The position numbers were made by a program, and so were the translations under genes. The notes below the pieces were generated by a model, which did no database searches, had not been told where the DNA came from, and saw nothing but the letters and a program-made list of their open reading frames with translations. From Paenibacillus segetis (GTDB taxonomy: Bacteria > Bacillota > Bacilli > Paenibacillales > Paenibacillaceae), in NCBI RefSeq assembly GCF_014639155.1, contig NZ_BMFT01000004.1, forward strand, positions 186,001 through 250,000: 64,000 bases of DNA, read 5' to 3'. This document shows, piece after piece, positions 26,023 to 34,895 of the stretch; position 1 is the stretch's first letter; each line of letters starts with the position of its first letter.

Positions 26023-27222
26023 TTAGAGAATCATATGGTCTCTTACCATAAATGCCGCGCCGGTTACCACAGCTTCTTCTTTCAATTTACCGAGTGAAAA
26101 TTGAGGTTGATATTCGGGATAGCGATACGTGTTTTTCAGAGCCACGTCCACCGCGGTTTGGAAGAACAACTCATGAGAGTTGATTAGAGCACCGCCGAGA
26201 ATGATGGTCTCAGGATGAAACAGGTTGATGACGTTAGCGAGGCCAATTCCGAAGTGAACAGCCGCTTGTGTAAATAATTCAGTGACATGTGGATTTCCAT
26301 CTCTAAGAGCTTGTACCAATACATCATAAGTTAGTTTCTCTGCTGTCACTTTATATGTGTTGAGTATCAGATCTTTGCCCATCTTCACCTCAGATCGTGC
26401 TCGATTCTCTAACGCTTGCACGGATACGAATGCTTCTAGAGCTCCGTAATTCCCGTTATTATCCAGCCTAGGACCATCAGTCTGAATGATCATTTGACCA
26501 ATGGCATCTTCCATATCCGTCGTGCCATGAACAATACTGCCATGCGACATCATCGCATAACGGAGGCCTGCTCCAGCATGTACATAGAGCATATGCTGAA
26601 TGTTTGCATGACGGATCGACCATCGCTCTCCCAGAAGCGCGGTATTTGCACCGTTGTCCAGTAAAGCTTTGAAACCCGTCCGTTCCTCCACAAGTTTGCA
26701 TATAGGAAGGTTATTCCAACCTTCGGCAGGGAAGTGTAGTGGACTTAGAATTAAGCCATTCTCCCGGTCAAGGGGACCAACAGCCCCTATTCCGATGCCG
26801 ATAATTTGACTATCTACTAACTGATGGTCTCTCAGGAAAGCCCGGATCTGATTACTGATGTGTTCCAAAAATCTCTCAGGTGTAAAGGCTTCATCCATGC
26901 GCCAATGAATAATAGATTTGGGGTTCATTTGCATATCAAATAATCCAAGAGAAGAGTACATCCTGGAGATTTCCAAACCTAATATATAACCGTAAGAAGG
27001 ATTGATCTGGTAAAGAATAGGCCTTCTTCCTCCACTAGATTCCCCAAAGCCGGATTCGATCAGCAAGCCTTCTCTTGTTATTTCTTCCAATAGACGAGTC
27101 ATGGTGCTCTTGGTTAGTGAAAATTCATTAAGAAGGTCCAATTTCGACACTGTACCTTGTTCTGCGATTCGGTCATATATGAGTTTCTTTGGCGATAGAA
27201 TGAGTGACGAGCGCTTTTCCAC
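26023..27222 (-). CDS. ROK family repressor with degenerate kinase fold
   Basis: 399 residues. A winged helix occupies about residues 15-58 (KLDLLNEFSLTKSTMTRLLEEI), followed by a ROK sugar-kinase-like domain. Catalytic features are lost: the ATP-binding DxGGT loop is replaced by LEISRMYSSLG, the NDAN catalytic Asp is Gly191 (DNGANTALLGE), and the structural zinc site H...CxCGxxGCxE is replaced by GQMIIQTDGPRLDNNGNYGALE with none of the usual ligands. It therefore should act only as a sugar-responsive repressor (NagC/XylR-like). It converges with the GH35 gene and is divergent from the CHR/FGE/sulfatase operon, its likely target. The effector is probably a sugar released by the locus. Confidence 0.93.
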   Translation of the reverse strand: MEKRSSLILSPKKLIYDRIAEQGTVSKLDLLNEFSLTKSTMTRLLEEITREGLLIESGFGESSGGRRPILYQINPSYGYILGLEISRMYSSLGLFDMQMNPKSIIHWRMDEAFTPERFLEHISNQIRAFLRDHQLVDSQIIGIGIGAVGPLDRENGLILSPLHFPAEGWNNLPICKLVEERTGFKALLDNGANTALLGERWSIRHANIQHMLYVHAGAGLRYAMMSHGSIVHGTTDMEDAIGQMIIQTDGPRLDNNGNYGALEAFVSVQALENRARSEVKMGKDLILNTYKVTAEKLTYDVLVQALRDGNPHVTELFTQAAVHFGIGLANVINLFHPETIILGGALINSHELFFQTAVDVALKNTYRYPEYQPQFSLGKLKEEAVVTGAAFMVRDHMIL

Positions 27223-27313
27223 AATATACCCCCAAGTAAGTTTTTAATAAATTAAGAGTAAATCCAGTATAACCCATATCAAATCAAATCAAATGTATTT
27301 CATAGTCTAAAAA

Positions 27314-27365
27314 CTTAATTCCATTTTGAGAAAAAGTGTTATAATGAATGTAATACAGAATTAAG
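27314..27365. promoter_or_regulatory. Promoter region of the CHR-FGE-sulfatase operon with flanking inverted repeat
   Basis: CTTAATTC (27314-27321) and GAATTAAG (27358-27365) are exact inverted copies that flank a TATAAT -10-like hexamer at 27340-27345. No good -35 stands 17 bases upstream, so regulation may depend on an activator or the box may be imperfect. The divergent ROK repressor is the obvious candidate binder. Confidence 0.4.
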
Positions 27366-27376
27366 GATGGAACTTT

Positions 27377-28069
27377 ATGATAACAAATGTAAATGTAAAG
27401 ACAAATGTAAAGACAAATGTAAAGACACCTGCAAAGACAAATGCAAGAGTACGTTTGTTATTCCAATTGTTTTGGGTATTTTTGCGAATCGGTCCGGTTA
27501 CCTTCGGGGGTGGTTATGCCATGATCCCGATGATCGAACGGGAAATTTCGACGAAACGACAATGGCTTGGGGAAGAGGAGATGGATGAAATACTCTCTCT
27601 GGCTGGTTCCGCACCGGGTGGTGTAGGCGTGAATGCTGCCGCATTTATCGGCTACCGACTTGGAGGAGTACTTGGGGCTATTTCAGCTATAGCGGGGATT
27701 ACGATCCCAACCTTTATCATTGTTTGTCTACTTAGTTCGGTTTACGCACAATTGGCCGATGAGCCAAAGGTTGCTGCCGCGATGAAGGGTATTCATGGTG
27801 CGGTCATTGCTTTAATTCTGATCGCTGCCTATCGAATGGCCAAAAATGCGATTTTCGACAAGACGACAGCTGTAACGGCGATGATCGTGCTGGTCGTTTT
27901 ACTTATATCCGGTATGAATCCCATCTATATGATCGCAATCGGGTTAATTATCGGGTTTGTATTTTTACAAGTTAAACAGCTATTTGGACTTCAGGTGAAG
28001 ACGGAAAAGGAGAAGGAGTGCTTGGATTATTCTGATGAAGAGTCCAACTACCCAGAGTATTACATCTAG
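27377..28069 (+). CDS. chrA: CHR (chromate) family transporter, first half-length subunit
   Basis: 230 residues; ATG 27377 follows TTAAGGATGG. It carries the CHR family signature FLRIGPVTFGGGYAMIPMIEREIST and APGGVGVNAAAFIGYRLGG, with about five membrane segments. Short CHR proteins work as pairs, and the second half lies 12 bases downstream. The family moves chromate and sulfate. An odd N-terminal extension contains three copies of NVKT encoded by a 12-base tandem repeat (27392-27427) and is highly basic. The location inside a sulfatase locus suggests sulfate handling rather than chromate resistance (inference). A hydrophilic tail (KTEKEKECLDYSDEESNYPEYYI) ends the protein. Confidence 0.92.
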   Translation: MITNVNVKTNVKTNVKTPAKTNARVRLLFQLFWVFLRIGPVTFGGGYAMIPMIEREISTKRQWLGEEEMDEILSLAGSAPGGVGVNAAAFIGYRLGGVLGAISAIAGITIPTFIIVCLLSSVYAQLADEPKVAAAMKGIHGAVIALILIAAYRMAKNAIFDKTTAVTAMIVLVVLLISGMNPIYMIAIGLIIGFVFLQVKQLFGLQVKTEKEKECLDYSDEESNYPEYYI

Positions 28070-28081
28070 GGAGGACACGAT

Positions 28082-28615
28082 GTGATTTGGAACCTATTTA
28101 TCACCTTTGTTAAAATTGGACTGCTCTCCTTTGGAGGAGGGTATGCGATCATCCCGATGATTCAGCATGAAGCCATGACTGGCGGGTGGTTATCTGAAAT
28201 GGAATTTCAGGAGGTCGTATCCATCGCTGGGATGTCACCTGGCCCAGTCGCGACGAACAGTGCAACCTTGATCGGATATCGTGTGGCGGGAATGGGCGGA
28301 GCCATCGCGTCGACATTAGGCATGATTCTACCTTCACTAATTCTCATTATTGTTATCTCCATTTTCTTTTATCGGGTGAGGAACAGCAAGTGGATGAAGA
28401 CTGTATTCTATGGTTTACGTCCCGTGATTACGGGGCTGATTGCCTATGCTGCGATTCATTTTGGATTTATGGGCAAGGATTATTCTTTTCTTTCATGGCA
28501 AACACTCGGTACGCTCATCATTGTATTCGTTGCGCTATATGGTCTTGTCAAAAATAAACTACATCCACTTACGATAATTGTTGCCTCTGGAATTCTTGGA
28601 GTCGTATTTTTCTAA
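28082..28615 (+). CDS. chrA: CHR (chromate) family transporter, second half-length subunit
   Basis: 177 residues from GTG 28082, preceded by AGGGAGGA; the overlapping ATG at 28080 is followed at once by a stop in its frame. The signature FVKIGLLSFGGGYAIIPMIQHEAM and the motif SPGPVATNSATLIGYRVAG define the CHR half-domain; about five membrane helices. It forms a two-protein transporter with the preceding gene. It is followed 37 bases later by the FGE start, so it should be in the same transcript as FGE and the third sulfatase. Confidence 0.93.
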   Translation: MIWNLFITFVKIGLLSFGGGYAIIPMIQHEAMTGGWLSEMEFQEVVSIAGMSPGPVATNSATLIGYRVAGMGGAIASTLGMILPSLILIIVISIFFYRVRNSKWMKTVFYGLRPVITGLIAYAAIHFGFMGKDYSFLSWQTLGTLIIVFVALYGLVKNKLHPLTIIVASGILGVVFF

Positions 28616-28652
28616 ATAGAATATGGAATATCTTCAGATGGGAGATTTGCAC

Positions 28653-29624
28653 ATGACTGAGAATATGAAGGCTTGCTGCGCAGCCAGTCGTAATCAGGCT
28701 TTGGGGAAAGAGCCCATCCTGGGTTGCAGCGTGAACAAATCTGTACAAGGATTATCCAGGGAGAAGGACCTTTCGGGCATGGTTCTTATTCCAGGAGGCA
28801 GTTTTCTTATGGGGACAGATGATAAGGAAGGGTTCCCATCCGATGGGGAAGGACCCGTTAGGAACGTGACCGTCTCATCCTTTTTGCTAGATGAAACGGC
28901 GGTTACCAATGAGCAGTTCGCTGCTTTTATAGAGGCAACCCACTACGTTACAGATGCGGATCGATTCGGCTGGTCTTACGTGTTTCACTCTTTTATTCCC
29001 GAAGAGACAAGTAAGAAGGTTACGCAAGTGGCCTCTCAAACCCCATGGTGGTGTGTGGTAGAGGGAGCAAATTGGCGTCACCCAGAAGGTCCTGATTCCC
29101 ATGTGAAAGAACGTCTAGATCATCCCGTTGTCCATATATCATGGCATGATGCGGACGCTTATTGTCGCTGGGCCGGGAAGCGCCTTCCGACGGAAGCGGA
29201 ATGGGAGTATGCCGCCCGTGGTGGTCTCATTCAAAAACGATATCCTTGGGGCGACGAATTAAAACTAGGAGGTCAGCATTGGTGTAACATATGGCAAGGA
29301 AAGTTTCCGGACAAAAATCATGCTAGCGACGGTTATGCAGGTACTGCCCCCGCAAGGAGTTATCTTCCGAACGGGTATGGGCTCTACAACATGGCGGGAA
29401 ACGTATGGGAATGGTGTGATGATTGGTTCACCCAGGCGTATCACTTATCAGCGGAAACGATAAACCCGAAAGGACCATCAAGTGGAACGGCACGATCCAT
29501 GCGCGGCGGCTCATACCTATGCCATAAATCCTATTGCAATCGTTATCGAGTAGCGGCGAGAAGCAAGAATACGCCAGACAGTTCTTCAGGTAATATTGGT
29601 TTCCGTTGTGCGGCAGATATTTAG
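28653..29624 (+). CDS. Formylglycine-generating enzyme (SUMF1/FGE, O2-dependent)
   Basis: 323 residues from ATG 28653, with GGGAG 8 bases upstream; an earlier ATG at 28623 has no site. It has the full FGE-sulfatase fold: MVLIPGGSFLMGTDD, DETAVTNEQFAAFI, WEYAARGG, NMAGNVWEWCDDWF and the decisive active site RGGSYLCHKSYCNRYRVAARSKNTPDSSS. Cys290 and Cys295 correspond to the copper-binding cysteine pair of human and Streptomyces FGE, which many SUMF1-like regulators lack. It oxidises the Cys of CxPxR to formylglycine using O2 and copper. It is immediately upstream of a CTPSR sulfatase. There is no secretion signal. The N-terminal 40 residues include a Cys-rich segment (KACCAA). Confidence 0.94.
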   Translation: MTENMKACCAASRNQALGKEPILGCSVNKSVQGLSREKDLSGMVLIPGGSFLMGTDDKEGFPSDGEGPVRNVTVSSFLLDETAVTNEQFAAFIEATHYVTDADRFGWSYVFHSFIPEETSKKVTQVASQTPWWCVVEGANWRHPEGPDSHVKERLDHPVVHISWHDADAYCRWAGKRLPTEAEWEYAARGGLIQKRYPWGDELKLGGQHWCNIWQGKFPDKNHASDGYAGTAPARSYLPNGYGLYNMAGNVWEWCDDWFTQAYHLSAETINPKGPSSGTARSMRGGSYLCHKSYCNRYRVAARSKNTPDSSSGNIGFRCAADI

Positions 29625-29668
29625 TAACGACGATTCCTCAACCAATGACATAGAGAGGATGATACATA

Positions 29669-31123
29669 ATGAAAAGTAAAACTCATATTTGGCTCATTAC
29701 AACAGATCAGATGCGCGCCGATGCTATGGGTACTGAGAATCCAACTCTTCAGACTCCAGTACTCGATAAGCTGGCATCTGAAGGAACCGTAATGGCTAAT
29801 GCTTATTGTGCCAGTCCTGTATGTACACCGTCCCGAGCTTCCATCTTCACAGGTCGATATCCTCATGTGCATGGTGCTTGGAATATTGGTGTATCGCTTG
29901 ATGAGGATGAGGTAACGCTTGGCGATTATTTGAAGCAAGAGAACTATCGAACTGTCGGTGTTGGTAAGATGCACTTTCGTCCGCAATGTAAGACGGACTT
30001 CTCGAGGGAAGCAGAGGACGTTGCTATTCGAGATCGTGGCAGGGAAAAAGACAATACGTATTATGGCTTGGACGAACATCATATTTCCGAGGATAACCCG
30101 ATAGGTGAGTATTTGGTGTGGCTTCGAGAACGTGATCCGGTGATAGCAGATCGTTTTGAACTGGATCGATACCGCTCGAAGGATGCTGAGCATGATGTAT
30201 GGGAGAGCGATATGCCGGCGGAACTTCATCAGACGTACTGGATCGCAGAGAAGAGTATTGAAGCAATCATGGCGCATGATACGGAACAGCCACTATTTCT
30301 ATGGACCAGCTTCGTTGATCCGCATCATCCATTTGATCCTCCTAAAGCCTATGCCAAGCTATATGATGCTGTTGATATGAAGGTCCCGCACGCTGATCCT
30401 GATGAATTGCGGCTACGTCCGGAGCATTTACTTCATCAAAGCTCCAAAGGTTATTGGCCAGGAGGCGGAGAGCCTCATGCGTATGCCGAAGAACATCTAA
30501 GCAGATTAATACGCAATTATTATGGGATGATTTCGTTTATCGATGAGCAAATTGGACGGATCATGGACTGCTGGAAGCAAAAGGGTATGTACGATAATGT
30601 TCTAGTGGTGTTTACAAGTGACCATGGGGAACTGCTTGGTGATCATGGATTGCTGTATAAAGGACCGTGGTTTTATGAGGGACTGACACGTATTCCGATG
30701 ATCGTTTGTGGTCCTGGAATTGCACAGGGACAAAGAAGTAGCGCATTGATGGAGCATGTCGATATCCTACCGACACTGCTGGAGGCCATAGGCTTAACGC
30801 GGCCGTATGGTGTACAGGGTTTATCGCAGTGGGAAGTGCTCAATGGAACGAAGGAATTCGTGCGGGAGTCTGCTATCACATCGTATGATGCACATGACCG
30901 CGGGATTCAAGCGAAATGTTTGCGTACGAATCGTTACAAGCTTGTTGTGTTCGCTGGTGAGGAGTATGGAGAGCTGTATGATTTACTAGAGGACCCAGAT
31001 GAGCGCTGCAATTTATTCTTTGATCATGATTCGCGCGAGGTCAAACTGAATTTGATGGAAATGCTCACACATCGGCTTATCCTGGCTCAAGATCCACTTC
31101 CGGAACGTAAAGCAAACTGGTAA
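29669..31123 (+). CDS. Type I sulfatase, Cys-type (S1 family)
   Basis: 484 residues after AGAGAGGATG. Metal-binding start LITTDQMRADAMG; modification motif CTPSRASIFTGR with Cys52 as formylglycine precursor; second metal motif TSDHGELLGDHG near residue 315; C-terminal subdomain with YDLLEDPDERCNL. There is no signal peptide, so a cytoplasmic sulfatase acting on imported sugars is likely. It lies directly downstream of FGE and is the probable in-operon client. It is the same general type (DQMR...DHGELLGDH) as the sulfatase at 4069. Substrate position unknown. Confidence 0.94.
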   Translation: MKSKTHIWLITTDQMRADAMGTENPTLQTPVLDKLASEGTVMANAYCASPVCTPSRASIFTGRYPHVHGAWNIGVSLDEDEVTLGDYLKQENYRTVGVGKMHFRPQCKTDFSREAEDVAIRDRGREKDNTYYGLDEHHISEDNPIGEYLVWLRERDPVIADRFELDRYRSKDAEHDVWESDMPAELHQTYWIAEKSIEAIMAHDTEQPLFLWTSFVDPHHPFDPPKAYAKLYDAVDMKVPHADPDELRLRPEHLLHQSSKGYWPGGGEPHAYAEEHLSRLIRNYYGMISFIDEQIGRIMDCWKQKGMYDNVLVVFTSDHGELLGDHGLLYKGPWFYEGLTRIPMIVCGPGIAQGQRSSALMEHVDILPTLLEAIGLTRPYGVQGLSQWEVLNGTKEFVRESAITSYDAHDRGIQAKCLRTNRYKLVVFAGEEYGELYDLLEDPDERCNLFFDHDSREVKLNLMEMLTHRLILAQDPLPERKANW

Positions 31124-31167
31124 CGAACTAGGAAAGTTGAAAATAATTAAATATGAATCTACTTAAT

Positions 31168-31199
31168 ACAGCTATTCTATATGGAGTGGCTGTTTTTTT
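31168..31199 (+). terminator. Rho-independent terminator
   Basis: ACAGC-t-ATTC and GAGT-g-GCTGT (31168-31193, one mismatch and one G-T pair) followed by seven Ts. It ends the CHR-FGE-sulfatase transcript. Confidence 0.8.
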
Positions 31200-31342
31200 A
31201 TATCTCGCGGACGTCGCTATTGAAATTAGTGATGAGATTGAGGGCATGTGACTTCTAAATGCTAAATCTATACCACTAACAAGGAATATGTTACCATAAG
31301 CCAAAGTGGAGTAAGAGCCCATATTTAAACTTGATTTATTTG

Positions 31343-31356
31343 TGAAAACGGTTACA
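31343..31356. promoter_or_regulatory. cre site (CcpA operator)
   Basis: TGAAAACGGTTACA is an exact match to TGWAANCGNTNWCA. It lies 55 bases upstream of the YesM-type kinase gene at 31411, so carbon-catabolite repression of the second two-component/importer cluster is likely. Confidence 0.75.
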
Positions 31357-31410
31357 AATAAAGAAGAGATCTCCATTCTACTAAATGCTTAATAAAATTG
31401 GGGTGTGAGT

Positions 31411-33183
31411 ATGAAGAAATGGCTAGGAAGATCCCTAAAGCATAAATTATCGCTTTTGATCATCGTTGTTGCACTTGTTCCACTACTATTTCTCGGCATA
31501 TTCTCTTATAACCTTGCGGCGGGGCTCACGGAGGAGAAGGCCAAAATATCAGGGATGAATACGCTTCGTCAGCTTGAAGCTTATTTAGATACGATGGTTA
31601 TGGATGTAGAGAATATGTCCCTATTTCTCATCGGACATAATGGTGTGCAAGAATATTTGAAGACTCCTGAGAATAATTTCGTTCAGCAGACCACGATCAT
31701 TAACTTTCTCACTAATTTAGCTTTTTCGAAAAATTATATAGCGAATATCATTATTGAACCATTAGGCGATAAAGCACCGATCTCGTTCAAATCCTTAGTA
31801 GGTTCCGACTTCACGGATATCACAGATTCGATTCCTAATTATTATGATCAGCAGCCTAATTGGTGGTCTTCCGTGCACCAACAATGGACCTTTGATGGGG
31901 TACGTAAGGTGATTACACTTGCCAGACCGATTCGTAGTACGGATAAATTTAAGCTGATCGGTAAGGAGCAAATCAATCTCGATCAAGCTGTGATTGCGAA
32001 GCAAATTACGCAAGCCGTGTTAGAGAAAAGTGGATTTGTTCTGCTTCTTGACGAGGAAAATCGAATTCTCGCGGGTCCCTCCGATTGGGAGACAAACCGC
32101 CCCCTCTCACATTATTATCCGGATATCGGCTCATTTGAAGGGGGAAGTGGATTTTTAGATTACGGGGAAGGGTCTGACAAAAAAACGATCCTCTATAAAA
32201 CGATGGACAGCGGAAACTGGAAACTAGTCGGAATTATCCCGTCTGAAGAATATCGCTCGCAGAACCGTTATTTTCTTACTTTAACGGCTGTAGCGGTCTC
32301 GGTTGCTATTCTTTTCGTCATTATTTTTGTCATCTTTCTTATTCAAAAAATAACGAATCCCTTATCTGCGTTAACTAAGTTCCTTAAGAATACAAGTCCT
32401 GATGAGCCTATGCCTGCCATCCCTGTGAAATCTATCGATGAGGTGGGTCAACTTATTGTAAGCTACAACAAGTTAAGCTCACGGATCGTCAAACTGACCG
32501 ATGAAGTGAAATGGAATGAGTCACTGAAGAAGGAAGCCGATATGCAGGCACTACAAATTCAGATGAACCCGCACTTTTTATACAATACATTATCCTCTAT
32601 TCACTGGCTGGCACTGATGAACCATGATACGAAAATTGCTGAGATGGTAGGCTCGCTGAGTGATTTTCTGAGATTCAGTCTAAATAACGGCCAAGAGTAT
32701 TGTTCCATTGAGCAAGAGATCATTCATGTCAAAAATTACGTTAGCATTCAGTCGATCCGGTACCCTGATAAATTTAAATTTCAGGTGAACGTGGAGGCGA
32801 GCATACAGGAGAAATTCACTTTGAAGCTTCTGTTACAGCCGTTGGTGGAAAATGCGATGTTACACGGTCTATTGAAGCGGCCAGGTGAAGGTAGTATTAG
32901 CATTGATGCAAAATGCGATGATCAAGGGATTCATTTTACCGTAACTGACGATGGTATCGGGATTGCACCTGAACGGTTGAATTGGTTACGTACGCAGTTA
33001 TCAGAGCATCCGGTGGCTCATGAGAAGGAGCGCCCTACAAAAGGAGGTTATGGGCTACGCAATGTTCATAATCGACTTGTGCTGCATTATGGTAAGGAAG
33101 CCGGACTTATTGTTGACAGTACAGAGGGAGAAGGGACCCGAATTATGTTTACCATCCCTGATTCAGAGGATACAGTTGGCTGA
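31411..33183 (+). CDS. Sensor histidine kinase, YesM type
   Basis: 590 residues from ATG 31411 with GGGGTG a few bases upstream (an in-frame GTG at 31405 is possible). TM1 at about residues 13-35, extracellular sensor region, TM2 near 285-310, HAMP. The H-box is canonical QMNPHFLYNTLSSIHW with His388; N box LLQPLVENAMLHGLLK, G1 TDDGIGIAPERL, and GGYGLRNVHNRL are intact. It is membrane-bound and is expected to phosphorylate the next gene product. Unlike the kinase at 12341, it keeps all consensus H-box residues. Confidence 0.95.
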   Translation: MKKWLGRSLKHKLSLLIIVVALVPLLFLGIFSYNLAAGLTEEKAKISGMNTLRQLEAYLDTMVMDVENMSLFLIGHNGVQEYLKTPENNFVQQTTIINFLTNLAFSKNYIANIIIEPLGDKAPISFKSLVGSDFTDITDSIPNYYDQQPNWWSSVHQQWTFDGVRKVITLARPIRSTDKFKLIGKEQINLDQAVIAKQITQAVLEKSGFVLLLDEENRILAGPSDWETNRPLSHYYPDIGSFEGGSGFLDYGEGSDKKTILYKTMDSGNWKLVGIIPSEEYRSQNRYFLTLTAVAVSVAILFVIIFVIFLIQKITNPLSALTKFLKNTSPDEPMPAIPVKSIDEVGQLIVSYNKLSSRIVKLTDEVKWNESLKKEADMQALQIQMNPHFLYNTLSSIHWLALMNHDTKIAEMVGSLSDFLRFSLNNGQEYCSIEQEIIHVKNYVSIQSIRYPDKFKFQVNVEASIQEKFTLKLLLQPLVENAMLHGLLKRPGEGSISIDAKCDDQGIHFTVTDDGIGIAPERLNWLRTQLSEHPVAHEKERPTKGGYGLRNVHNRLVLHYGKEAGLIVDSTEGEGTRIMFTIPDSEDTVG

Positions 33184-33218
33184 TAGCACATTAGGAAATA
33201 GTGAGGGAGTTGATATGA

Positions 33219-34766
33219 ATGAAAGTGTTAATTGTAGATGATGAAGTGATCATTCGTAATGGACTAAGCACCGTAATCAATTGGGAAGATAGTGGGTTTA
33301 CCGTACTAGAACCGGCTGCCTCTGCGGAGGAGGCTCTGCTCCGTATCCCAACGGAACGACCGGAGATCATCTTTACCGACATTCAGATGACAGGGAAAAG
33401 TGGGCTGGACATGGCCCATGAAGTGAAGAGAGAATATCCAGACACGGAAATGATCATCATCTCGGGTTACGATGAGTTTGCTTATGCTCAACAGGCCTTA
33501 CGGGAGGGAGTAAGCGATTATTTACTCAAAACAAGTCGTCCCAATGAGATCATCGGGGCTGCCCTTCGGGCAAAGGAACGTCTCGAACAGCGTAGACAAG
33601 TGGGTGAGCAGGGAAGAGCCAATGAAACCGCTCTGAATCGGAGTTTTCTAAGAAAAATGATTGCTTCAACATCTACTCCAAGTGAACAGACTGTAACGGA
33701 GTTATGGAACAGATATCCGAGTCTGCGCGTGATCAAAGGCAAACAGCTGCTACAGGTCTGGCTTCTCTCTACGCAAGCTGGCGATCGTGAAGAGAGTGGA
33801 AATTCCGAAGCACTATATGGCGCACTGGGTGATATGTTAACCGGTCTGTTGCCATGCGAGTGGCTGCAATGGAATGAGTCTGTGCTGCTCTTGGTTAGAG
33901 TAGACGTAGATAATAATGGCTGGGATACCGTGGAATGGGCGATTCAAAAAGCGGGCCAAGCGCTTTGTTGTGAAATATTTGCTGCTTGTGGACGGAGTAT
34001 AGTAGATGCCTATCAGTTACGTGAAGCAGTGGACACGGCTGTAGAAGCCCATGCTTATTCTTGGTTATTAAGCCATGAGCAAATTGTACGCTATGACAAG
34101 CTTGGAGAACGTAAAGGACTTCGAGTAGTCTGTACGCTGGAAGAAGAAATTACACTTTCCTCCTTACTTCGATCAGGAAATATGGATGAATTACAAATGG
34201 AGATAGGGAATATTGTGGAGCGAATCAAGTACGATTCTCAGGCAACACCCGGTTCTGTGCAGGCTTATCTAAACTCTTTACTTATCGCAGGCCACAGGTG
34301 GTTAGAACGCGCTGCTTCTTCGATCGGGTACTCTAACTTACTCTCGAATGGAGAAGAAGTGGATAAGGTGGAACTGGCCAGAAGACCGGAGCAGACGCTG
34401 ATGCATCATTTTGAAGTAATGATGAAGCAGTATGATCTTATGGTATCTGGCACAAGTCCGGTTCAACGAGCACTTGCTTATATCCACGATCATTTGGATC
34501 AGAGTCTATCTCTAAGCCAAGTTGCCAAGCATGTGCATATGAACCCGAATTATTTCAGCGAAGTATTCAAACGAGAGACCGGACAAAATTATATTGAATT
34601 CGTTACCCAGGCTAAACTGCGCAAAGCGATGTCACTGTTAAGCGAGACGCCAGCTAAAATTAGCGAAGTGGCAAATCAAATAGGGTATGAAGATATCAAG
34701 CATTTTAATCGTTTGTTCAAAAAATTTACGGGTCAGACGCCCTCGGAGTATCGGGGCAAAAGCTGA
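33219..34766 (+). CDS. Response regulator, YesN type (REC + AraC)
   Basis: 515 residues; ATG 33219 follows AGGGAG. Receiver domain at residues 1-120 with Asp54 in IFTDIQMTGKSGL and a long variable middle region of about 270 residues. The C-terminal AraC domain contains LSLSQVAKHVHMNPNYFSEVFKRETG and AKISEVANQIGYEDIKHFNRLFKKFTGQTPSEYR. It probably activates the importer genes immediately downstream (34896-38048). An AT-rich 129-base gap with no clear terminator separates it from the binding-protein gene. Confidence 0.95.
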   Translation: MKVLIVDDEVIIRNGLSTVINWEDSGFTVLEPAASAEEALLRIPTERPEIIFTDIQMTGKSGLDMAHEVKREYPDTEMIIISGYDEFAYAQQALREGVSDYLLKTSRPNEIIGAALRAKERLEQRRQVGEQGRANETALNRSFLRKMIASTSTPSEQTVTELWNRYPSLRVIKGKQLLQVWLLSTQAGDREESGNSEALYGALGDMLTGLLPCEWLQWNESVLLLVRVDVDNNGWDTVEWAIQKAGQALCCEIFAACGRSIVDAYQLREAVDTAVEAHAYSWLLSHEQIVRYDKLGERKGLRVVCTLEEEITLSSLLRSGNMDELQMEIGNIVERIKYDSQATPGSVQAYLNSLLIAGHRWLERAASSIGYSNLLSNGEEVDKVELARRPEQTLMHHFEVMMKQYDLMVSGTSPVQRALAYIHDHLDQSLSLSQVAKHVHMNPNYFSEVFKRETGQNYIEFVTQAKLRKAMSLLSETPAKISEVANQIGYEDIKHFNRLFKKFTGQTPSEYRGKS

Positions 34767-34895
34767 AATTAGTCCTCCTATCAACTGAATTATCTCCCCT
34801 ATGGATCGTCCATCGTCCTCTCTATACTTAAGGTATTCATTATCTCAGGGTGAGCTGCCCGTGGTTCACTCTGTATAACTAAAGGGGGATTGGCA

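Noticed and set aside
27367..27588. Alternative frame starting MELYDNKCKCKDKCKDKC, a Lys/Cys repeat peptide resembling a metal-binding protein
   Set aside because: It comes from the tandem repeat read in another frame of the CHR gene; its ATG overlaps the ribosome site of that gene, it has no site of its own, and its C-terminal half is non-descript.
31128..31376. 82-codon minus-strand frame between the third sulfatase and the kinase
   Set aside because: It spans the terminator and cre site, has no family similarity and no ribosome site.
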